From assembly GCF_034347405.1 (NCBI RefSeq), contig NZ_CP133778.1:4030001-4094000 (forward strand): DNA of 64,000 bases, written 5' to 3'. The DNA comes from Pseudomonas sp. CCC3.1 (GTDB taxonomy: Bacteria; Pseudomonadota; Gammaproteobacteria; Pseudomonadales; Pseudomonadaceae). Below, piece by piece: positions 48,563 to 57,587 of the stretch (within the stretch, counting starts at the first letter, position 1; every line of letters starts with the position of its first letter). The notes beneath the pieces were generated by a model. It was not told the origin of the DNA. It saw nothing but the letters and a program-made list of their open reading frames with translations, and searched no databases. The position numbers were made by a program, and so were the translations under genes.

Positions 48563-50074
48563 TCAGTGGTCAAAAAGGCTCATGACCGCTGGCGGTTTGT
48601 TCGGCACATAACGGTCGTCTTTGGGCACATCGCTGCCCGCTTCCAGGCCGCCACCCAGCGCCGTTACCAACTCAGCGTGAGCACTCAGTCGCGCCGCCTC
48701 GACCTGCTGCTGCACGTTTTGCTGACGCAATAGCAAGGTTTGCGCATTGAGCACGTTGAGGTAGTCGGTCAAGCCACGCTGGTAGGCGATCATGGCGATG
48801 TCGTAGGTTTTCTGCGCAGCCGCCACCGACTCGGCAGCGAACACGTGCTGCTTGTCCATCGACTCACGCTTGATCAGTTGGTCAGAGATGCTTTTGAGCG
48901 CATCCACCAGCGTCTGGTTGTACTTGGCCACTGCCAGGTCATAGCCACCCGAGGCCGCGCCCAACTCTGAACGCAGGCGACCGCCATCAAAGATCGGCAA
49001 GGAAATCGCCGGCCCCACGTTGTAGCTCATTTTTTGCGCAGTCAAAAAGCCCAGCGCCGTCCCGCCAGTGGCCATGAAGCCGATGCTGCCGACCAAATCG
49101 ACATTCGGGTAAAAACCCGCATGGGCGACGTCTATGCCACGCGCTTGAGCGGCGACTTCCCAACGACTGGCGACCACGTCTGGACGCTGGCCGAGCAGTT
49201 GGGCTGGCAGGGTTGAGGGCAATTTGAGTGCCGTGTTCAGCGCCAGCGTTGGACGCTTGAGACGCGCACCCTCCCCCGGACCTTTACCCGCCAGCGCAGC
49301 CAGCTGGTTACGTGTCAGGGCGATTTCTTCTTCCAGTGCGTCGATCTGGCGATGGGTTTCGGGCAGCGGGGCTTGCGCTTGGCTGACTTCAAGATGGGTG
49401 CCGATGCCACCGTCCAGTCGACGCTGGGCCAAATCACGAATTTGCTCTTGCTGGTGCAGGGTCGATTCGATGATGTCGAGTTGCGCGTAATGCAGCGACA
49501 ACTGGATATAGGTGCGAATCACGTTGTTCTGCAATTCAAGTTGCGCCTGACGCGCTTGCGCGACGCTCATGTGCGCCATATCCACCGCCTGCTCGGTGGT
49601 GTTGCTTTCGCGACCCCACAGGTCGAGGGCAAAGCTGAAGCCTAACTGGGCGTTGTTGTCCCACGTGTTAGCGCTGTCCAGATCACCGGGGCCATAGAAT
49701 TGGTCCGATGGCCAGCGATGGCGTTTAAGCGTCGAAGTGCCATTAACCTGCAGCGATTCGGCAGACTCCGCGACACCCGCCATGGCCTTGGCCTGACGAA
49801 CACGGGCGGCGGCAATGGCCATGGTTGGGCTACCCTGAACAGCCAGATTGATCCAACTGTCCAGTTGTGGATCGCCATAAGCGTGCCACCACTGGGCCTT
49901 TGGCCAGTTTGCGTCTTGCGCGGCGCTTTTAATCGCCTCGTCAGTGGCCAACGCATTGGCATTGAGCATTTCACCTTTGGGTGCAATGCCACCAAAACCG
50001 ATACAACCATTTAATGCCAACGATAAAGCCAGAACACTGAGGGCTTTAAGCTCTCTGCTGATGCGACGCTGCAC
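48563..50074 (-). CDS. NodT-family efflux outer-membrane lipoprotein
   Basis: An approximately 503-residue outer-membrane factor. The proposed start is the GTG at 50074, which has AGGAA about ten bases upstream; the longest frame begins with TTG at 50140. The signal peptide ends in lipobox LNGC, indicating a lipid anchor. It has the NodT/OprM repeats: WWHAYGDPQLDSWINLAV, AAARVRQAKAMAGVAES, GFSFALDLWGRES and VGPAISLPIFDGGRLRSELGAA. Probably first in the operon with the FUSC exporter 46 bp downstream; divergent from the LysR gene at 50293. Confidence 0.9.
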   Translation of the reverse strand: MQRRISRELKALSVLALSLALNGCIGFGGIAPKGEMLNANALATDEAIKSAAQDANWPKAQWWHAYGDPQLDSWINLAVQGSPTMAIAAARVRQAKAMAGVAESAESLQVNGTSTLKRHRWPSDQFYGPGDLDSANTWDNNAQLGFSFALDLWGRESNTTEQAVDMAHMSVAQARQAQLELQNNVIRTYIQLSLHYAQLDIIESTLHQQEQIRDLAQRRLDGGIGTHLEVSQAQAPLPETHRQIDALEEEIALTRNQLAALAGKGPGEGARLKRPTLALNTALKLPSTLPAQLLGQRPDVVASRWEVAAQARGIDVAHAGFYPNVDLVGSIGFMATGGTALGFLTAQKMSYNVGPAISLPIFDGGRLRSELGAASGGYDLAVAKYNQTLVDALKSISDQLIKRESMDKQHVFAAESVAAAQKTYDIAMIAYQRGLTDYLNVLNAQTLLLRQQNVQQQVEAARLSAHAELVTALGGGLEAGSDVPKDDRYVPNKPPAVMSLFDH

Positions 50075-50292
50075 TGCTGCAAATTCCTGACATAGGGGGG
50101 AAGGCTTGAGATAGAGAAGTCTATGGCTTGGCAAGCGCAACGATAAGCTGGCATTACTGTGAATCTTTATTACCGTTCTTGGGATAATCCGTTGGTCGAA
50201 TGCAAACCTGCCTGTAAACGCTGAAACTTCGTGTCACAATTTACTGCTGCCCCTTTGTTGTTGTCCCCTATACCGCCCCTTGAGAGCACTCC

Positions 50293-51225
50293 ATGGACAC
50301 TTTGCAAAACATGCGCGCCTTCAGTTGCGTAGCCGAAGCCGGAAGTTTCACGGCTGCCGCTGCCATGCTGGACACCACCACCGCTAACGTCTCGCGCGCG
50401 GTCTCCAACCTTGAGGCGCACCTGCAAACCCGCTTGCTCAACCGCACCACCCGACGTATTGCCCTGACCGAAGCCGGCAAACGTTACTTGCAGCGTTGTG
50501 AGCAAATTCTGGCTTATGTGGAAGAAGCCGAGGCCGAAGCCAGCGATGCGCACTCGCGCCCGGCAGGCCAGCTCAAAGTCCACACCATGACCGGCATCGG
50601 GCATCACTTTGTGATCGACGCCATTGCCTGTTATCGCAAGACCCACCCGGACGTGACCTTCGACCTGACCTTGGCCAACCGCGTGCCGGATTTGCTTAAC
50701 GAGGGCTACGACGTTTCTATCGTGCTGGCCTCCGAACTGCCGGACTCGGGCTTTGTGTCACAGCGTCTGGGCATTACCTACAGCATCGTCTGCGCCTCGC
50801 CCGACTACGTGAAAGCCCACGGCTGCGCGACCAAGCCCAGCGACCTGCTCAACCATGCCTGCCTGCGCCTGGTAAGCCCGGTGATTGCCCTGGATAAATG
50901 GGTATTTGAAGGGCCTGAGGGCCAGGAAATGGTCTTGATCAACTCATCGCCGTTTTTAGTCAACTCGGCGGATGCGATGCGCACCGCGATCACCAGCGGC
51001 ATGGGCGTCGGCGTGCTGCCGCTGTATGCCGCCATCGACGGCCTGCGCAACGGCACATTGGTGCGCATGTTGCCCACCTACCGTTCGCAAGAACTGAACC
51101 TGTACGCCATCTACCCGTCGCGCCAGTACCTGGATGCCAAGATCAAAACCTGGGTCGAGTACTTGCGCAGCTCCCTGCCAGAACTGTTGGCGGCTCATCA
51201 GGCGGAATTGGCGACGTATAGCTGA
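50293..51225 (+). CDS. LysR-family regulator divergent from the efflux operon
   Basis: A 310-residue LysR protein. The N-terminal winged HTH (MRAFSCVAEAGSFTAAAAMLDTTTANVSRAVSNLEAHLQTRLLNRTTRRIALTEAG) is intact, followed by the substrate-binding domain (YDVSIVLASELPDSGFVSQRL; AITSGMGVGVLPLYAA). It is of the CrgA/DmlR-like subgroup by its RLLNRTTRR pattern. It is transcribed away from the efflux operon across about 220 bp, the standard arrangement in which the regulator controls the divergent operon in response to the pump's substrate. Confidence 0.93.
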   Translation: MDTLQNMRAFSCVAEAGSFTAAAAMLDTTTANVSRAVSNLEAHLQTRLLNRTTRRIALTEAGKRYLQRCEQILAYVEEAEAEASDAHSRPAGQLKVHTMTGIGHHFVIDAIACYRKTHPDVTFDLTLANRVPDLLNEGYDVSIVLASELPDSGFVSQRLGITYSIVCASPDYVKAHGCATKPSDLLNHACLRLVSPVIALDKWVFEGPEGQEMVLINSSPFLVNSADAMRTAITSGMGVGVLPLYAAIDGLRNGTLVRMLPTYRSQELNLYAIYPSRQYLDAKIKTWVEYLRSSLPELLAAHQAELATYS

Positions 51226-51266
51226 AAAACAATCGCGCAGACTCTAGGGTGTGCTGCAAGCCGATT

Positions 51267-51416
51267 TCGTAGCAGTTGCCGAGCTTGCGAGGCTACGTCC
51301 GATTGCGAAGCAGTCGTAAAACCCTAAGTGCAGGGTTTAACTGACACCCGGCAGTGCCTGACTTTACGACTGCTGCGCAGCCGGACGTAGCCTCGCAAGC
51401 TCGGCAACTGCTACGA
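51267..51416. repeat. Inverted pair of REP-like elements with perfect 35-bp arms
   Basis: TCGTAGCAGTTGCCGAGCTT...TACGTCCG at 51267-51301 is matched exactly in reverse by 51382-51416. The inner part (ATTGCGAAGCAGTCGTAAA against TTTACGACTGCTGCGC) also pairs. A single copy of the module is at about 9181-9238. It sits between a LysR stop and the 3' end of an SDR gene and could form a cruciform or bidirectional terminator. Confidence 0.88.
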
Positions 51417-51434
51417 GATCGCACTCACAGGTCA

Positions 51435-52181
51435 TCAGGCGCTAAAGCCGCCATCCGCCGTCAGGCTGGCCCCGGTGATGTAGCCCGCTTCCGGCCCGGC
51501 CAGGTAAGCGACAAAGCTGGCGATTTCTTCTGCTTTGCCATATCGGCCGATGGCCATCAATGGGATCAGGCTGTCGGCAAAATCGCCCGACGCCGGGTTC
51601 ATGTCCGTGTCCACCGGGCCCGGCTGTACGTTGTTGATGGTGATGCCCCGCGGGCCCAAGTCGCGAGCCAGGCCTTTGGTCAGGCCCACCAGCGCCGATT
51701 TGCTCATGGCATATGGCCCGCCGCCAGCAAATGGCATGCGCTCGGCATTGGTGCTGCCGATGTTGATGATGCGCCCGCCTTCGGTCATGTATTTAGCCGC
51801 CGCCTGGGTGGCCACGAATACGCTGCGCACATTGATAGCCAAGGTGCGATCAAAGTCTTCCAGGCTGAAATCTTCCAGTGGCCCAACGGCCAGTACGCCC
51901 GCGTTGTTGACCAGAATATCCAGACGCCCGAACGCGTTGACGGTGGCATCAACAGCGTCACGAATTGCTTGGGCATCGGCGCTGTCAGCCTGAATGGCCA
52001 AGGCTTTACTGCCGCTGGCAATCAGGCTGTTTTGCAGGTCTTGGGCTTTGTTGGCCGAACTGACAAAGGTAAAGGCAACGCTCGCGCCTTGTGCCGCCAG
52101 ACGTTTGACGATGGCGGCACCGATGCCGCGTGAGCCGCCCTGAATCAAAGCGACTTTGCCGTGAAGGTTTGCTGTGCTCAT
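51435..52181 (-). CDS. Short-chain dehydrogenase/reductase (3-oxoacyl-ACP-reductase-like)
   Basis: A 248-residue SDR with GGSRGIG cofactor motif (about 14-20), NNAGV, serine in IINIGSTNAERMP and YAMSK, followed by GLARDLGPRGITINNVQPGPVDTDMNP. Length and motifs fit FabG-like oxidoreductases with NAD(P). The ATG at 52181 has TGGAGC upstream; the longer frame to 52283 runs into the divergent promoter. It is divergent from a LysR regulator that probably controls it. Substrate unknown; such pairs often handle reactive carbonyls or quinones. Confidence 0.9.
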   Translation of the reverse strand: MSTANLHGKVALIQGGSRGIGAAIVKRLAAQGASVAFTFVSSANKAQDLQNSLIASGSKALAIQADSADAQAIRDAVDATVNAFGRLDILVNNAGVLAVGPLEDFSLEDFDRTLAINVRSVFVATQAAAKYMTEGGRIINIGSTNAERMPFAGGGPYAMSKSALVGLTKGLARDLGPRGITINNVQPGPVDTDMNPASGDFADSLIPLMAIGRYGKAEEIASFVAYLAGPEAGYITGASLTADGGFSA

Positions 52182-52305
52182 GAGTTGCTCCAATGTTGTC
52201 AGGCGAGATTGCCTTGTCGATGGAGCGAGTATCGACCTCGGCCACCCAGCCGGGTAGACCGTGATTGCTATAGTCTGTGTCAACTAAAAGTTGTGAGTGG
52301 CCCTC

Positions 52306-53229
52306 ATGGAAAGCTTTAGCAGTATCGAATGCTTCGTTCGTAGCGCCGAAGTCGGCAGCTTTGCGCAAGCCGCCCGGCGACTGGGCCTGACCCCTGCCGC
52401 CGTAGGTAAAAGCGTGGCCAAGCTTGAGGCTCGGGTCGGTGTTCGCTTGTTCCAGCGAAGCACCCGCCGCCTGACCCTGACTGAAGCCGGCAAGGTGTTT
52501 TTGGCCGAAGTAGGACCCAGCCTGACGACGATTCAGAACGCGGTAGCCAACTTGGCCAGCGCCGAAGGTCGCCCCGTCGGCACGCTCAAAGTCAGCATGG
52601 GCGTGCTCACTGGGGTGATGTATGTCGTGCCGCTGCTGGGCGAGTTTTTGCGCCGTTACCCGTCGATCACGCCCGACTGGCACTTTGATAACCGCCAGGT
52701 GGACCTGATCGGCCAAGGGTTTGATGCCGCCATTGGCGGCGGCTTCGAGCTGCCGCAGGGCGTCGTCGCACGCAGGCTCACGCCCGCCCATCGCGTGTTA
52801 GTGGCCTCTGGCGATTACCTTTCACAACACCCGGCCCTCCTGACGCCCGCAGACCTGGAGCACGGTGATGGCATCTTGATCCGCTCCCCGCAAACCGGTC
52901 GTGTACGCACGTGGCAATTGACCAGCCGCACCCGTGAACACGCGCCCTTGAGCCTCAAAGCGCGAATGACCATGAGCGACTCGCAAGCCGCCTGCGTCGC
53001 CGCGTCCCAAGGCCTGGGGGTCGCACTGGTGAGCATGCCGTTCGCCGTGCCCTACCTGCGCAGCGGCGAACTGGTGCGCGTGCTGCCTGACTGGTATGTC
53101 GACGATGGGATCATTTCGATCTACTACGCCGAACACAAATTACTGCCCGGCAAGACCCGCGCATTTGTCGATTTCATCATCGAGCAATTTGCCGAGCAGG
53201 GCCTGGCGCAGCGCTTCAGTGCACTCTGA
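52306..53229 (+). CDS. LysR-family regulator divergent from the SDR gene
   Basis: A 307-residue LysR protein: HTH from SSIECFVRSAEVGSFAQAARRLGLTPAAVGKSVAKLEARVGVRLFQRSTRRLTLTEAG and an effector domain with VKVS-type strand TLKVSMGVLTG and FDAAIGGGFELPQGVVARRL. The ATG at 52306 was chosen over the GTG at 52297. It shares a short divergent promoter region (about 125 bp) with the SDR gene at 52181, so it most likely regulates that gene. Confidence 0.92.
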   Translation: MESFSSIECFVRSAEVGSFAQAARRLGLTPAAVGKSVAKLEARVGVRLFQRSTRRLTLTEAGKVFLAEVGPSLTTIQNAVANLASAEGRPVGTLKVSMGVLTGVMYVVPLLGEFLRRYPSITPDWHFDNRQVDLIGQGFDAAIGGGFELPQGVVARRLTPAHRVLVASGDYLSQHPALLTPADLEHGDGILIRSPQTGRVRTWQLTSRTREHAPLSLKARMTMSDSQAACVAASQGLGVALVSMPFAVPYLRSGELVRVLPDWYVDDGIISIYYAEHKLLPGKTRAFVDFIIEQFAEQGLAQRFSAL

Positions 53230-53306
53230 AAACGCTAGGGCGCTGCAAAAGTTGGTAATGAATGTTAGCGTGCTTACATTCCCGACAGCCGACGAGCCTT
53301 GTTCCG

Positions 53307-54296
53307 ATGAGCCTTTCTACTGCAAAGAAAACCGTACTAGCCTTTAGCCGCGTCACACCAGAAATGGTCAAGCGCCTGCAACAGGACTTCAACGTCATCG
53401 TGCCGGACCCCAAGCTGGGCGACATCAACGCCCAGTTCGATGAGGCGCTGCCCCACGCCCATGGTTTGATCGGCGTAGGCCGCAAATTGGGTCGCCAGCA
53501 GTTGGAAAACGCCGAACACCTCGAAGTGGTGTCCAGCGTGTCGGTGGGTTACGACAACTACGACGTCGACTACTTCAACGAGCGCGGGATCATGCTCACC
53601 AACACCCCCGACGTACTGACTGAAAGCACCGCCGACCTGGGCTTTACGCTGATCATGAGCAGTGCCCGCCGCGTTGCTGAGCTTGATGCCTGGACCAAAG
53701 CCGGGGAATGGAAGGCCAGCGTGGGGCCTGCGTTGTTTGGCACCGATGTGCATGGCAAAACCCTGGGCATTGTTGGCATGGGCAACATTGGTGCCGCCGT
53801 CGCCCGTCGTGGCCGTCTGGGTTTCAACATGCCGATTCTGTACAGCGGCAACAGCCGCAAGACTGAACTTGAGCAAGAACTGGGCGCGCAGTTCCGCACG
53901 CTGGATCAGTTGCTGGCCGAGGCGGACTTTGTGTGCCTGGTGGTGCCGTTGAGCGAGAAAACCAAACACCTGATCAGCCATCGCGAACTGAACCTGATGA
54001 AGAAAAGCGCGATTTTGGTCAACATCTCGCGGGGTCCGGTGGTGGACGAAGCGGCGCTGATTGAAGCGTTGCAAAACAACACGATTCGCGGCGCTGGCCT
54101 GGATGTGTACGAGAAGGAACCGCTGGCCGAGTCACCGTTGTTTGCGTTGAAAAACGCCGTGACCTTGCCACACATTGGTTCGGCGACCCACGAAACCCGC
54201 GAGGCCATGGCCAATCGTGCGCTGGACAACCTGCGCAGCGCCTTGCTCGGTGAGCGCCCGCAAGATCTGGTCAATCCTCAGGTCTACAAAGGCTAA
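53307..54296 (+). CDS. D-2-hydroxyacid dehydrogenase (glyoxylate/2-ketogluconate reductase, GhrB-like)
   Basis: A 329-residue NAD(P)-dependent oxidoreductase. The N-terminal catalytic half has VSSVSVGYDNYDVDYFNERGIMLTNTPDVLTESTADLGFTLI; the nucleotide site is GIVGMGNIGAAVARRG; catalytic Arg is in LVNISRGPVVDE, Glu in DVYEKEP and His in LPHIGSATHETREAM. The pattern fits glyoxylate/hydroxypyruvate and 2-ketogluconate reductases of the GhrB type. The ATG at 53307 begins the conserved part; no strong ribosome-binding site is seen. Monocistronic, followed by a REP pair. Confidence 0.9.
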   Translation: MSLSTAKKTVLAFSRVTPEMVKRLQQDFNVIVPDPKLGDINAQFDEALPHAHGLIGVGRKLGRQQLENAEHLEVVSSVSVGYDNYDVDYFNERGIMLTNTPDVLTESTADLGFTLIMSSARRVAELDAWTKAGEWKASVGPALFGTDVHGKTLGIVGMGNIGAAVARRGRLGFNMPILYSGNSRKTELEQELGAQFRTLDQLLAEADFVCLVVPLSEKTKHLISHRELNLMKKSAILVNISRGPVVDEAALIEALQNNTIRGAGLDVYEKEPLAESPLFALKNAVTLPHIGSATHETREAMANRALDNLRSALLGERPQDLVNPQVYKG

Positions 54297-54308
54297 ACCA
54301 GTCGAAAT

Positions 54309-54402
54309 CTGTAGCCGCTGCCGCAGGCTGCGATAAGGGCCGAAGGACCTTCAACAACAGGGTCGCTGCGCAACCCATCGCAGCCTTCGGCAGCAGCTAC
54401 AG
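54309..54402. repeat. REP-like inverted pair (CTGTAGCCGCTGCCGCAGGC family)
   Basis: CTGTAGCCGCTGCCGCAGGC...TGCGAT faces ATCGCAGCCTTCGGCAGCAG...CTACAG across about 44 bp between convergent genes, a position suited to a bidirectional terminator. Single modules of the family occur near 9151, 18010, 30756, 44523 and 45243. Confidence 0.82.
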
Positions 54403-54409
54403 GATTTGC

Positions 54410-55306
54410 TCAAGCCAGTTTGGCCGTCATCGGCACGGGCTTGGGCTTACGAAACACCAGTACGTTGCCCAGCATCACCAGCACCAATCCGGCCAAGGCG
54501 GGTGCCGTCCACTGGTATCCCTCAACAAAAGCAGACACGTTAAGCGCCACCAGCGGGAACAACACGGTGCAATACGCCGCGCGCTCCGGGCCCATGCGCC
54601 CGACCAGGGTCAGGTACGCGGTAAAGCCAATCACCGAACCCGGAATCACCAGGTACAGCAACGAACCGATGTAGCGCGTGTTCCATTCCATGTTGAACGG
54701 GATGCCGTTAAACGCGCAGTACAACGCCAGCATGCTCGCGCCATACAACATGCCCCAGGCATTGGTGGTCAGTGGTTTGAGCCCGGCTTTTTGTTGCAGG
54801 CTAGACAACATGTTCCCCGCCGAGAAACACATCGTGCCGATCAGGGCCAACCCCAATCCCAGCAGGGTTTCAGGGGTTGCGGTGTGCCCGCTCAATTCAG
54901 GCCAGAACAGCAGTGCCAACCCGAGCAGCCCCAAGCCGCCCCCGGCGATCACGTTTCGGGCGATTTTCTGTTTGAAGAACACCCGCGCATTCAGGGCGTT
55001 CCATAGTGTGGCGGTGGAAAACACCACCGCGATCAGCCCCGTGGGCACCCACTGGCTGGCGGTTAAAAAGCACATGAAGTTCACGCAGAACAGGCACAGG
55101 CCCTGAGCCAGACAAATCAGGTGGCCGCGCCGGTTCATGACTTGCAGTCGACGACTGAGCAACAACAAGGCAAACAGCACCAACGCCGCCAGGCCGAAGC
55201 GATAAACAATCGACACCGGAATCGCAACAACGCCCAGTTGCAGTTTGAGGGCAATCCAGGTGGTACCCCAGATCAGTACCGTTAACGCATATAAAAACAG
55301 GTTCAT
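54410..55306 (-). CDS. EamA/DMT-family transporter
   Basis: A 298-residue inner-membrane protein with about ten hydrophobic segments in two EamA halves (first from LYALTVLIWGTTWIALKLQLG, second from LGLGLALIGTMCFSAGNMLSS). WGTTWIALK and the C-terminal GLVLVMLGNVLVFRKPKP are typical of RhaT/YdcZ-like drug/metabolite exporters, often for amino acids or metabolites. It is divergent from the AraC-family gene at 55441, which may control it. Confidence 0.9.
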   Translation of the reverse strand: MNLFLYALTVLIWGTTWIALKLQLGVVAIPVSIVYRFGLAALVLFALLLLSRRLQVMNRRGHLICLAQGLCLFCVNFMCFLTASQWVPTGLIAVVFSTATLWNALNARVFFKQKIARNVIAGGGLGLLGLALLFWPELSGHTATPETLLGLGLALIGTMCFSAGNMLSSLQQKAGLKPLTTNAWGMLYGASMLALYCAFNGIPFNMEWNTRYIGSLLYLVIPGSVIGFTAYLTLVGRMGPERAAYCTVLFPLVALNVSAFVEGYQWTAPALAGLVLVMLGNVLVFRKPKPVPMTAKLA

Positions 55307-55440
55307 GGCGCACTCCAGTCAATGACGTTCAGTGTGCGGGCTGGCGCATGGCTGCACTTGCAGATTCTTGCGCTTTTGTTTGAACGGGGCTGGCAGGCGG
55401 CGCGCGACGGAGTAGGATGCAAAACGTTGGAGATCTGATC

Positions 55441-56313
55441 ATGCACACACTGCACAACCTGCAAGTCTTTCAAGCCATGGGCAGCTCGCCCAACGCCCGA
55501 CTGGAGCACTGCGCCGAACTGGGTGACGGCATGGCTGCGGCGTTGTGGAGCAACCATCATGACGCGCGTTTCTACGAGGCGCCGACTCACCACACCTTGT
55601 CGTGCTACATCTCGGGCGGCACCGGTACCTTTCGCCGCGAAAAACCGGGGGCCAGGGGCGCACCCGGCAAACTCTGCGTGCTGCCAGCCGAGCATGAGTC
55701 CTCGTGGATCATTAACGGTGAAATCCGGCTGGCCCACGTGTATGTCAGTCAGGAGCAATTCGCACTGGGCTGCATCACGTTGCTCGACCGCGAACCCCGC
55801 ACCCTGCAACTGCGCGAGATCACGTTTCAAGACGACGAGCAGCAAAGCCTGCGCTTTCATCAGTTGATCAACATGAACTGGAGCGAACCGGGCGAGCGTT
55901 TGCTGACCAGCAGCCTGGCCAGCGCCGTGCTTGACCATGCGCTGTTGAGTCAGGTGGGCATGCGCGACGGGCTACAACTCAAAGGCGGCTTGGCGGCCTG
56001 GCAACGTCGCCAATTGGTCGAGCATATCGAACACTCGCTGGCCGAGCCGATCAGCATCGGGCAACTGGCCGCGCAATGCGCGCTGTCGCCGTATCACTTT
56101 GCGCGGATGTTTCGTGAAAGCTTCGGCGTACCGCCTCACCAATACGTGCTGGCCCGGCGAATGAGCCGGGCCCGTGAGTTGCTGCGCAGCGGTTCACTGG
56201 CGCTGGGGGACATTGCCCTGACGTGTGGTTTTGCCAGCGCCAGCCATTTCACCAATCGGTTCAAGCAAGCCATGGGCGCCACGCCGGGGGAATACCGATT
56301 GGCGTTACGTTAG
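55441..56313 (+). CDS. AraC-family transcriptional regulator
   Basis: A 290-residue regulator: an N-terminal ligand domain (HTLSCYISGGTGTFRREKPGARGAPGKLCVLPAEHESSWIING, cupin-like) and a C-terminal pair of HTHs (ISIGQLAAQCALSPYHFARMFRESFGVPPHQYVLARRMSRARELLRSG, then LGDIALTCGFASASHFTNRFKQAMGATPGEYR). The ATG at 55441 has GGAG eight bases upstream; an ATG at 55417 also has a weaker site. Its divergent partner is the DMT transporter, a likely target. Confidence 0.9.
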   Translation: MHTLHNLQVFQAMGSSPNARLEHCAELGDGMAAALWSNHHDARFYEAPTHHTLSCYISGGTGTFRREKPGARGAPGKLCVLPAEHESSWIINGEIRLAHVYVSQEQFALGCITLLDREPRTLQLREITFQDDEQQSLRFHQLINMNWSEPGERLLTSSLASAVLDHALLSQVGMRDGLQLKGGLAAWQRRQLVEHIEHSLAEPISIGQLAAQCALSPYHFARMFRESFGVPPHQYVLARRMSRARELLRSGSLALGDIALTCGFASASHFTNRFKQAMGATPGEYRLALR

Positions 56314-56352
56314 GGTCTGTACGAATTGTTTTCGAGCGAAGATTAGGCGAGG

Positions 56353-56397
56353 CTGTTTTCAACGCCGCATAACTGAGCGCAGATACATGCCGTACAG
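56353..56397. repeat. 45-bp dispersed repeat, copy 2
   Basis: CTGTTTTCAACGCCGCATAA to CGTACAG, about 41 of 45 positions identical to 18051-18095 and in the same orientation. It lies just past the AraC-family stop. The minus strand of both copies reads through as VSAL-YAALKT, which explains small spurious frames. Confidence 0.6.
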
Positions 56398-56466
56398 CGC
56401 CTGAAAACAACAGTACTTGCAATGGCCCATCATTCTGGTGCGAGCCAATCACTGTTAACGTGCCAC

Positions 56467-57387
56467 TTAAATACCCGAATGGGTCGTGCAGTTCATAACT
56501 CGATTATTCAAATAAAAATAGTGCAATTTATTATTAAAACTGACCAGTGCAGGCTCATGCGAAGAGCGTTGTCCTACCAAAATATCATGTCCAACCCACT
56601 CACCTAGCTGCCGGTGTGAAATGCATAGTTTGTCCGTACCAGCTGCCACATAGGCGCAATACAAGGTGCCATTATGGACACACAGAGAAGGAGGACCTTC
56701 TGCCGTCATGCTAGTTTTTTGATGGGGCGACCACTGACCGTTTTCATAGACCATTGTCCAGATCCAACTATCATTAAACCCACGAAATGCGCAGTACAGT
56801 TTATTTTCGAAAACAGCCAAGCTGGGTGAAAAACTCATTTGAATTCCGGTAATTCTTATGTGATTACCCCAACCATTGCTATCGAAAATCTTATACCAGA
56901 CCTCACCCTCTGTATTACCTTGAAAAATCATAAAAAGAGCATCATTAAACACAGCAAGAGCGGGACGATCATTAGCCGCAATTTTCAGATCTGGTATAAC
57001 GCCCCAGTCGTTGACCCCATATACTTCAAGGCCTCTGAGCTGATAATCATCGTTCACATAAAAAAGGTATAGGGTGTCTCCATACTTCGCTGCCGCAAAA
57101 CTGGAATTAGGCATCCCCGTAGCGTTGCGTAAAAGACGGCTATGCTTGCCCTCTAGCGCCGAACCGTCACAGACAACAATATCATTGTGAATCGTCTGTC
57201 CGACCCATTTAAAGTACTGTATTAGCTTCAGTTTTCCCGCGTCCACAATCACACTGGGGCCACCAATATACTTATATTGACTCTGCTTAGAAAAAGACCA
57301 ACCCGTTGACAGGCGAGCAGACTTATTCATACGAACTCTCACAAAATCGTCAGCAGACTTTTCATCCAAATCACTTTCATCCAACAC
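56467..57387 (-). CDS. Beta-propeller-like protein with six repeats (lectin- or sialidase-like)
   Basis: A 306-residue soluble protein without a signal peptide. Six similar segments spaced about 46-50 residues apart (starting near 43, 93, 141, 187, 232 and 278) follow a P-(A/S)-L-x-V-F-x-N-x-L-Y-x-x-F pattern, for example SPSLAVFENKLYCAF and EPALVSFNNKLHYFY. This suggests a six-bladed propeller of the type seen in fucose- or sialic-acid-binding lectins. The start is a GTG with AAGGAA upstream. It is AT-richer than its neighbours and has no partner gene; a secreted or surface-binding role is inferred only. Confidence 0.72.
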   Translation of the reverse strand: MLDESDLDEKSADDFVRVRMNKSARLSTGWSFSKQSQYKYIGGPSVIVDAGKLKLIQYFKWVGQTIHNDIVVCDGSALEGKHSRLLRNATGMPNSSFAAAKYGDTLYLFYVNDDYQLRGLEVYGVNDWGVIPDLKIAANDRPALAVFNDALFMIFQGNTEGEVWYKIFDSNGWGNHIRITGIQMSFSPSLAVFENKLYCAFRGFNDSWIWTMVYENGQWSPHQKTSMTAEGPPSLCVHNGTLYCAYVAAGTDKLCISHRQLGEWVGHDILVGQRSSHEPALVSFNNKLHYFYLNNRVMNCTTHSGI

Positions 57388-57587
57388 AGATAAATTTCCT
57401 TATAAATTAATCATCACTCCATAAATAGTCACCTTAGACGCACCGGAATTGAATATCCAACTCACGAAACAATTTGCACACATTAAATATTTACTCACAA
57501 AAACCGACTAAACCTCCCCCATTAAAATACCGTTTTTAAAGAGAGGATATTAATATCCCCTCCTTATGTAACAGCACCGACGCTACG

